From contig NZ_CP107942.1 of assembly GCF_036053395.1 (NCBI RefSeq), positions 7,272,501-7,336,500 of the forward strand: a DNA stretch of 64,000 nucleotides, in the 5' to 3' direction. Under the pieces are notes generated by a model. The model searched no databases. It was not told the origin of the DNA and worked only from the letters and a program-made list of their open reading frames with translations. A program made the position numbers and the translations under genes. This DNA is from Actinoplanes sp. NBC_00393. GTDB taxonomy: Bacteria > Actinomycetota > Actinomycetes > Mycobacteriales > Micromonosporaceae. Position 1 is the first letter of the stretch. The number at the start of each line of letters is the position of its first letter. Shown in pieces: positions 59,587-64,000 of this stretch.

Positions 59587-60045
59587 CTGAGCCAGAAGGA
59601 AAAGCTCATCGCAGACATCATGGGTGCCCAGATTCGATTGGAGCACCTGTTCGTCGACGATCGGTCGGATCCGCTCTTCTCATCGCATCTCACGATGTCG
59701 CAGCTCAAGATCATGCTGCTGCTGTCCCGGCACGGGACCCTGCCCGGCGGCGAGCTCGCCCGCATGGTGGGAGTGGGCGCCGCGGCACTCAGCGGCATGA
59801 TCGACCGCTTGGTGGTGCAGAACCTGGTCACGCGCGCGGAGGACCTGCACGACCGGCGGATCCGCCGCATCGGCCTCACCAGGGCAGGCACCGAGCTCAT
59901 CGAGGGCATCATCACCGCCGGCGTGGCGAAACAGCGCGAGCTCCTCAGCCGGCTCTCAGCCGAGGAGCTCGAGATCGTCGCCAAGGCGATGGAACTGCTG
60001 GTCAGAGAGGCGGGTACGGCCTCCGACCCGAATCGGGCCGGGTGA
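59587..60045 (+). CDS. MarR family transcriptional regulator, probable CTG start
   Basis: A winged-helix MarR protein: QLKIMLLLSRHGTLPGGELARMVGVGAAALSGMIDRLV (helix-turn-helix), DLHDRRIRRIGLT (wing) and a C-terminal dimerisation helix. The first ATG (59620) lacks a correctly spaced ribosome site and would cut helix 1 short. CTG 59587 has AAGGAG 6 nt upstream and adds MSQKEKLIADI, giving 152 aa and a normal helix 1. It diverges from the RND pump and probably represses it. Confidence 0.88.
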   Translation: MSQKEKLIADIMGAQIRLEHLFVDDRSDPLFSSHLTMSQLKIMLLLSRHGTLPGGELARMVGVGAAALSGMIDRLVVQNLVTRAEDLHDRRIRRIGLTRAGTELIEGIITAGVAKQRELLSRLSAEELEIVAKAMELLVREAGTASDPNRAG

Positions 60046-60047
60046 GA

Positions 60048-61097
60048 TCAGGCCAGGTCGAGTGCCTTGGCGGCAAGCAGTGCGTCGTTCCGGATGACAG
60101 TCGGTGAGGGCGCGGTGGAGATGGCCCACTCCGGGTCCTTCAGACCGTGGCCGGTCACCGTGCAGACCACCCGCGAGCCGGCCGGGATCTTCCCGGCCGC
60201 GGCCTGCTGGAGCAGACCGGCCACGCTGGCCGCGCTGCCCAGCTCGACGAAGACGCCGACCTCGCGCGCGAGCAGCCGGTAGGCGTTGAGGATGTCGCGG
60301 TCGGTGACCGCGGAGATCAGGCCGCCGGACGCGTCACGGGCGTCGAGGGCCTTGGTCCAGCTGGCCGGGTTGCCGATCCGGATCGCGGTGGCGATGGTCG
60401 ACGGCTGCTCGACCACCTTGCCGTTCACGATCGGGGCCGCGCCGGAAGCCTGGAAGCCGTACATCTTCGGCAGCTTCGTGGAGTTTCCGGCCTCCTTGTC
60501 CTCCTGGTAACCCATCCAGTACGCGGAGATGTTGCCGGCGTTGCCGACCGGCAGGCAGTGGATGTCCGGAGCGTCGCCGAGCGCCTCGACGATCTCGAAG
60601 GAGGCCGTCTTCTGCCCGTGCAGGCGGAAGATGTTCACCGAGTTGACCAGCGCGACCGGGTAGTCCTGGGAGAGCTTCGAGGCGAGCGCGAGGCAGTCGT
60701 CGAAGTTGCCGTCCACCTGTAGCAGCCGGGCGCCGTGCACCAGAGCCTGGGCCAGCTTGCCCAGCGCGATCTTGCCCTGCGGCACGAGGACCGCGCAGGT
60801 GATCCCGGCCCGGGCCGCGTACGCGGCGGCCGATGCGCTGGTGTTGCCGGTGGAGGCGCAGATGATCGCTTTCGCGCCCTCCTCGACCGCCTTGGAGACG
60901 GCCATGGTCATGCCGCGGTCCTTGAACGAGCCGGTCGGGTTGGCGCCCTCCACCTTCAGGTAGACGTCCGCGCCGACCCGCTGGGACAGCACCGGCGCCG
61001 GGACCAGCGGGGTGTTGCCCTCGCGCAACGAGACCACCGGCGTGGCGTCGGTGACCGGCAGCCGGTCCCGGTACGCCTCAATCAAGCCCCGCCACAT
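60048..61097 (-). CDS. thrC: Threonine synthase
   Basis: A 349-residue PLP enzyme converting O-phosphohomoserine to threonine. The PLP lysine is Lys59 in [28 protein letters not shown] and [13 protein letters not shown] bind the phosphate of PLP. Short actinobacterial form. GAGGAG lies 7 nt before ATG 61097. A 9-bp stem hairpin lies in the 70-bp leader. Confidence 0.96.
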   Translation of the reverse strand: MWRGLIEAYRDRLPVTDATPVVSLREGNTPLVPAPVLSQRVGADVYLKVEGANPTGSFKDRGMTMAVSKAVEEGAKAIICASTGNTSASAAAYAARAGITCAVLVPQGKIALGKLAQALVHGARLLQVDGNFDDCLALASKLSQDYPVALVNSVNIFRLHGQKTASFEIVEALGDAPDIHCLPVGNAGNISAYWMGYQEDKEAGNSTKLPKMYGFQASGAAPIVNGKVVEQPSTIATAIRIGNPASWTKALDARDASGGLISAVTDRDILNAYRLLAREVGVFVELGSAASVAGLLQQAAAGKIPAGSRVVCTVTGHGLKDPEWAISTAPSPTVIRNDALLAAKALDLA

Positions 61098-61139
61098 GGT
61101 CTGCTCCTCACTCGATTCGTCCGGCACAGAGTGCCTCAC

Positions 61140-61164
61140 GCATCCGGTTCTTGAGACCGGATGC
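61140..61164 (-). promoter_or_regulatory. Hairpin in the thrC leader
   Basis: GCATCCGGT (61140-61148) pairs perfectly with ACCGGATGC (61156-61164) around a 7-nt loop, in the gap between the VOC stop and thrC. No U-tract; a terminator, processing site or attenuator are all possible. Confidence 0.5.
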
Positions 61165-61167
61165 CCA

Positions 61168-61536
61168 TTATTCGGGACGGTGGCAGACGGCCTCGACATT
61201 GTTGCCGTCCGGATCGCGCACGAACGCGCCGTAGTAGTGCTCGTGGTACTCCGGGTGCAGGCGCGGCTCGTGCAGCACCTCGGCGCCGGCCTCGACCGCG
61301 GCCCGATGGAAGGCGTCGACCGCCGCCCGGTCCGCCGCCGCAAACGCGATGTGCGACTCGCGGAAGCCCTCACCCTCGTTGAACTCGCCGATCCAGAAGT
61401 CCGCGTGGTCCGTCCCGTAGCCGATCGCGACCTTGAAGTCCAGCAGTCGGCGGCCGCCCAACGGCGCCAGCACCGCGTCGTAGAACGATGCGCTGGCCGC
61501 AAGATCGGCACATTGGAACCCCACGTGGTCCAGCAC
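61168..61536 (-). CDS. VOC family protein between hom and thrC
   Basis: A 122-residue glyoxalase/bleomycin-resistance-like protein: [52 protein letters not shown] and [19 protein letters not shown]. Likely metal ligands are the His and Glu residues of these motifs. GTG 61536 shares one base with the hom stop, so translation is coupled. Its presence inside a threonine operon is unexplained. Confidence 0.9.
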   Translation of the reverse strand: MLDHVGFQCADLAASASFYDAVLAPLGGRRLLDFKVAIGYGTDHADFWIGEFNEGEGFRESHIAFAAADRAAVDAFHRAAVEAGAEVLHEPRLHPEYHEHYYGAFVRDPDGNNVEAVCHRPE

Positions 61537-62834
61537 TAGCCGGCTCCCCCCTCGACACGCAGCACACTCGCGATCGACCGGACGATGTCCAGTCGCGACA
61601 GTGCCTCGACGGTAGCCGCCAGCGCCGCGTCCGGGGCACTGTGCGTCACGATGACCAATTTCGCGTCATCCTCACGGCCGGACTGCCGGACCGTCGCGAT
61701 GGAGACCTCGTGGTCGGCGAAGACCCCGGCCACCTTGGCCAGGACGCCCGGCCGCTCGGCCACGTCGAGGCTGATGTGGTAGCGGGTCGACGACTCGCCG
61801 ATCGGGCGGACCGTGAGCCGCGCGTAGTTGCTCTCGCTCGGCGCCCGGGTCCCGGTCAGCTTGTTGCGGGCCGCCGCGACGATGTCGCCGAGCACCGCGC
61901 TGGCCGTCGGCCGGCCCCCGGCGCCGCGGCCGTAGAACATCAGCGGACCGGCCGCCTCGGCCTCGACGAAGACCGCATTGAAGGCGTCGCCCACGCCGGC
62001 CAGCGGGTGGCTGAGCGGAATCATCGCCGGGTGCACCCGCACCGAGACCGAATCGTCCCCGCGCTGAGCGATGCACAGCAGCTTGATCGTGCAGCCCATC
62101 TCCTTGGCGCTGGCCATGTCGCCGGCGGTCACCCCGGTCATGCCCTCACGGAACACGTCAGCGGCGGTGACCCGGGTGTGGAAGGCGAGGGAAGCGAGGA
62201 TCGCGGCCTTGGCGGCGGCGTCGAAACCCTCCACGTCGGCGGTCGGGTCGGCTTCCGCGTACCCCAGCTCGGTGGCCTCCTCGAGGGCTTCGTCGAAGCC
62301 CGCCCCGGTGGCTGCCATGGACGAGAGGATGAAGTTGGTCGTGCCGTTCACGATGCCGGTGACCTGGGTGACCCGGTCGCCGTGCAGCGACTCGCGCAGC
62401 GGGCGCAGCAGCGGGATGGCGCCGGCCACCGACGCCTCGTAATAGAGGTCGGCGCCGCCCTCGGCGGCGGCGTCGTGCAGCGCGCCACCGTCCTCGGCCA
62501 GCAGGGCCTTGTTGGCCGTGACCACGCTCTTGCCCGCCCGCAGCGACTCGATCAGCCAGCTCCGGGCCGGCTCGATGCCGCCGATGACCTCGATCACCAC
62601 GTCCACCTCGTCCCGCTTGACCAGGCCCAGCGCGTCGGTGGTGAACAGCGACGGGTCGACCGGCAGGTCACCACGCTCGCGACCGGGCCGGCGCACCGCG
62701 ATGCCGACCAGTTCCAGCGGGGCGCCGATCCGGGCGGTCAGGTCCTCGGCCTGCTCATGGAGCAGCCGGACCACTTCAGTACCGACGGTGCCGCAGCCGA
62801 GCAGGGCGAGGCGGACCGATCGCGTTGAGCTCAT
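61536..62834 (-). CDS. hom: Homoserine dehydrogenase
   Basis: A 432-residue enzyme that reduces aspartate semialdehyde to homoserine. The N-terminal NAD(P) motif is [24 protein letters not shown] and [10 protein letters not shown] belong to the catalytic domain. A C-terminal ACT domain (about 355-430, [27 protein letters not shown]) should give threonine feedback control. ATG 62834 overlaps the lysA stop (ATGA). Confidence 0.97.
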   Translation of the reverse strand: MSSTRSVRLALLGCGTVGTEVVRLLHEQAEDLTARIGAPLELVGIAVRRPGRERGDLPVDPSLFTTDALGLVKRDEVDVVIEVIGGIEPARSWLIESLRAGKSVVTANKALLAEDGGALHDAAAEGGADLYYEASVAGAIPLLRPLRESLHGDRVTQVTGIVNGTTNFILSSMAATGAGFDEALEEATELGYAEADPTADVEGFDAAAKAAILASLAFHTRVTAADVFREGMTGVTAGDMASAKEMGCTIKLLCIAQRGDDSVSVRVHPAMIPLSHPLAGVGDAFNAVFVEAEAAGPLMFYGRGAGGRPTASAVLGDIVAAARNKLTGTRAPSESNYARLTVRPIGESSTRYHISLDVAERPGVLAKVAGVFADHEVSIATVRQSGREDDAKLVIVTHSAPDAALAATVEALSRLDIVRSIASVLRVEGGAG

Positions 62835-64000
62835 CCAACATCCAATGCAAGCAGGTCGTCCTCGGTCTCGCGCCGCACGATGACGCGAGCCGCGCCGTCA
62901 CGCACCGCCACGACGGGCGGCCGAGGAACGTGGTTGTAGTTGCTGGCCATGCTCCGGCAATAGGCACCGGTGCCCGGCACCGCAATAAGATCTCCGGGCT
63001 GCACGTCGGCGGGCAGGAATTCATCCTTCACGACGATGTCCCCGGACTCACAATGTTTTCCCACAACGCGGGCGAGCATCGGCTCCGCGTCGCTGCGCCG
63101 GTTCGCCACGGTGGCCGAGTACGAGGCGTCGTAAAGCGCGGTCCGGATGTTGTCGCTCATCCCGCCGTCCACACTCACGTACGTCCGGATGCCGTCGACG
63201 TCCTTGACCGTGCCCACCTCGTAGAGCGTGAACACGGCGGGCCCGACGATCGCCCGGCCCGGCTCGATCGACAGGTGCGGCACGCGCAACGACGCGAGCT
63301 CGCACTCCGACTCGACGATCTTGTTGATCCGCTTCGCCAGGTCATCGGCGGTCGACGGGTCGTCCTGAGTGGTGTACGCGATGCCGAAGCCGCCGCCGAG
63401 ATCCAGTTCGGGCAGCTCCACGCCGCGAGCGTCCCGGATCTGCGCCTGCAGCTCCAGAACCCGGCGGGCGGCCACCTCGAAACCACTGGTGTCGAAGATC
63501 TGCGAGCCGATGTGCGAGTGCAGGCCCCGCAGGTCGAGCACTCCCTCGTCGATGATCTTCGCGGCCGCGGCGAAGGCGGCGCCGCCGGCGAGGGAGAAAC
63601 CGAACTTCTGGTCCTCGTGAGCGGTGGCGATGAACTCGTGGGTGTGCGCCTCGACGCCGACCGTGACCCGGATCAGCACGCCGGGCCGCTTGCCGGACTT
63701 TTTTGATATCTCTGTCAACCGGTCGATCTCGTGGAACGAATCGACGATGATCCGGCCGACGCCTGCTTCCACCGCGCGGGACAGCTCGGACACCGACTTG
63801 TTGTTGCCGTGGAAGCCGAGCCGCTCGGGCGGGAACCCGGCCGCCAGCGCCACCGCCAGCTCGCCACCGGAGCAGACGTCCAGGAAGAGGCCCTCCTCGT
63901 CGACGACCCGGACCACCGCCTTGCAGAGGAACGACTTGCCCGCGTAGTAGACGTCGGCGCCGGCGAAGGCCGCCGCGAAGTCCCGGCAGCGGGCCCGCAG
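62831..64000 (-). CDS. lysA: Diaminopimelate decarboxylase (5' end outside window)
   Basis: The frame is open to the window edge, giving at least 389 residues. The PLP-lysine region is at the edge ([16 protein letters not shown]). [22 protein letters not shown], the glycine-rich PLP phosphate site [12 protein letters not shown] and [19 protein letters not shown] are family hallmarks. It decarboxylates meso-diaminopimelate to lysine and shares an operon with hom. The N-terminus is missing. Confidence 0.95.
   Translation of the reverse strand: MRARCRDFAAAFAGADVYYAGKSFLCKAVVRVVDEEGLFLDVCSGGELAVALAAGFPPERLGFHGNNKSVSELSRAVEAGVGRIIVDSFHEIDRLTEISKKSGKRPGVLIRVTVGVEAHTHEFIATAHEDQKFGFSLAGGAAFAAAAKIIDEGVLDLRGLHSHIGSQIFDTSGFEVAARRVLELQAQIRDARGVELPELDLGGGFGIAYTTQDDPSTADDLAKRINKIVESECELASLRVPHLSIEPGRAIVGPAVFTLYEVGTVKDVDGIRTYVSVDGGMSDNIRTALYDASYSATVANRRSDAEPMLARVVGKHCESGDIVVKDEFLPADVQPGDLIAVPGTGAYCRSMASNYNHVPRPPVVAVRDGAARVIVRRETEDDLLALDVG

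Noticed and set aside
61098..61167. Threonine attenuator with leader peptide before thrC
   Set aside because: A hairpin exists, but no short ORF rich in Thr or Ile codons was found.

Overview
The window is about 70% G+C with strong third-position GC bias and GTG/TTG starts. Its actinobacterial markers include NucS instead of MutS/MutL, DUF2550 next to atpC, a long delta subunit, a Rho with a large acidic/basic insert and DivIVA-type polar coiled-coil proteins. It reads as a chromosomal segment of a filamentous actinomycete, most likely Micromonosporaceae (Actinoplanes-like). That placement is inference from gene order and protein style; no search was run. No rRNA, tRNA, IS element, prophage or CRISPR array was recognised.

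Left part (1-25.1 kb). A partial FAD monooxygenase diverges from a PadR regulator. Next come methylmalonyl/acyl-CoA genes (meaB, a thiolase, methylmalonyl-CoA epimerase), two DivIVA-like proteins separated by a perfect 19-bp-stem terminator, an AI-2E family permease, a hydrolase, a small zinc-type protein diverging from an aldehyde dehydrogenase, and an ABC ATPase/permease pair. nucS is followed by a membrane/FtsK-like ATPase module (15.0-20.2 kb), 3-hydroxyacyl-CoA dehydrogenase, murA (active-site Cys replaced by Asp), cob(I)alamin adenosyltransferase and a VOC protein. Several spacers and three coding regions carry tandem repeats of 27, 30, 36 or 62 bp. A 1.2-kb gene-free stretch at 23.9-25.1 kb is built of such repeats.

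Right part (25.1-64 kb). The minus strand carries a conserved housekeeping backbone: lysA-hom-thrC, thrB-rho-rpmE-prfA, prmC-TsaC/Sua5, glyA-atpI-atpBEFHAGD and atpC-DUF2550. It is interrupted by extra genes at several junctions: an RND pump with MFS and MarR genes (thrC/thrB); a nitric oxide synthase, a VOC protein and a three-gene RNA-repair cassette (rho/rpmE); a GGDEF protein with two membrane-anchored beta-propellers (prfA/prmC); an SDR-SRPBCC fusion (sua5/glyA); and an LCP protein behind a terminator (atpD/atpC).

The most notable system is the RNA-repair cassette at 47.2-49.8 kb: a T4 Rnl1-like ligase, a T4 Pnkp-like kinase-phosphatase and a second, distinct RNA ligase, in one tight operon. 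At the expression level, many genes look leaderless: a TANNNT-like hexamer ends 6-7 nt before the start codon, and in two cases the hexamer contains the stop codon of the neighbouring gene.
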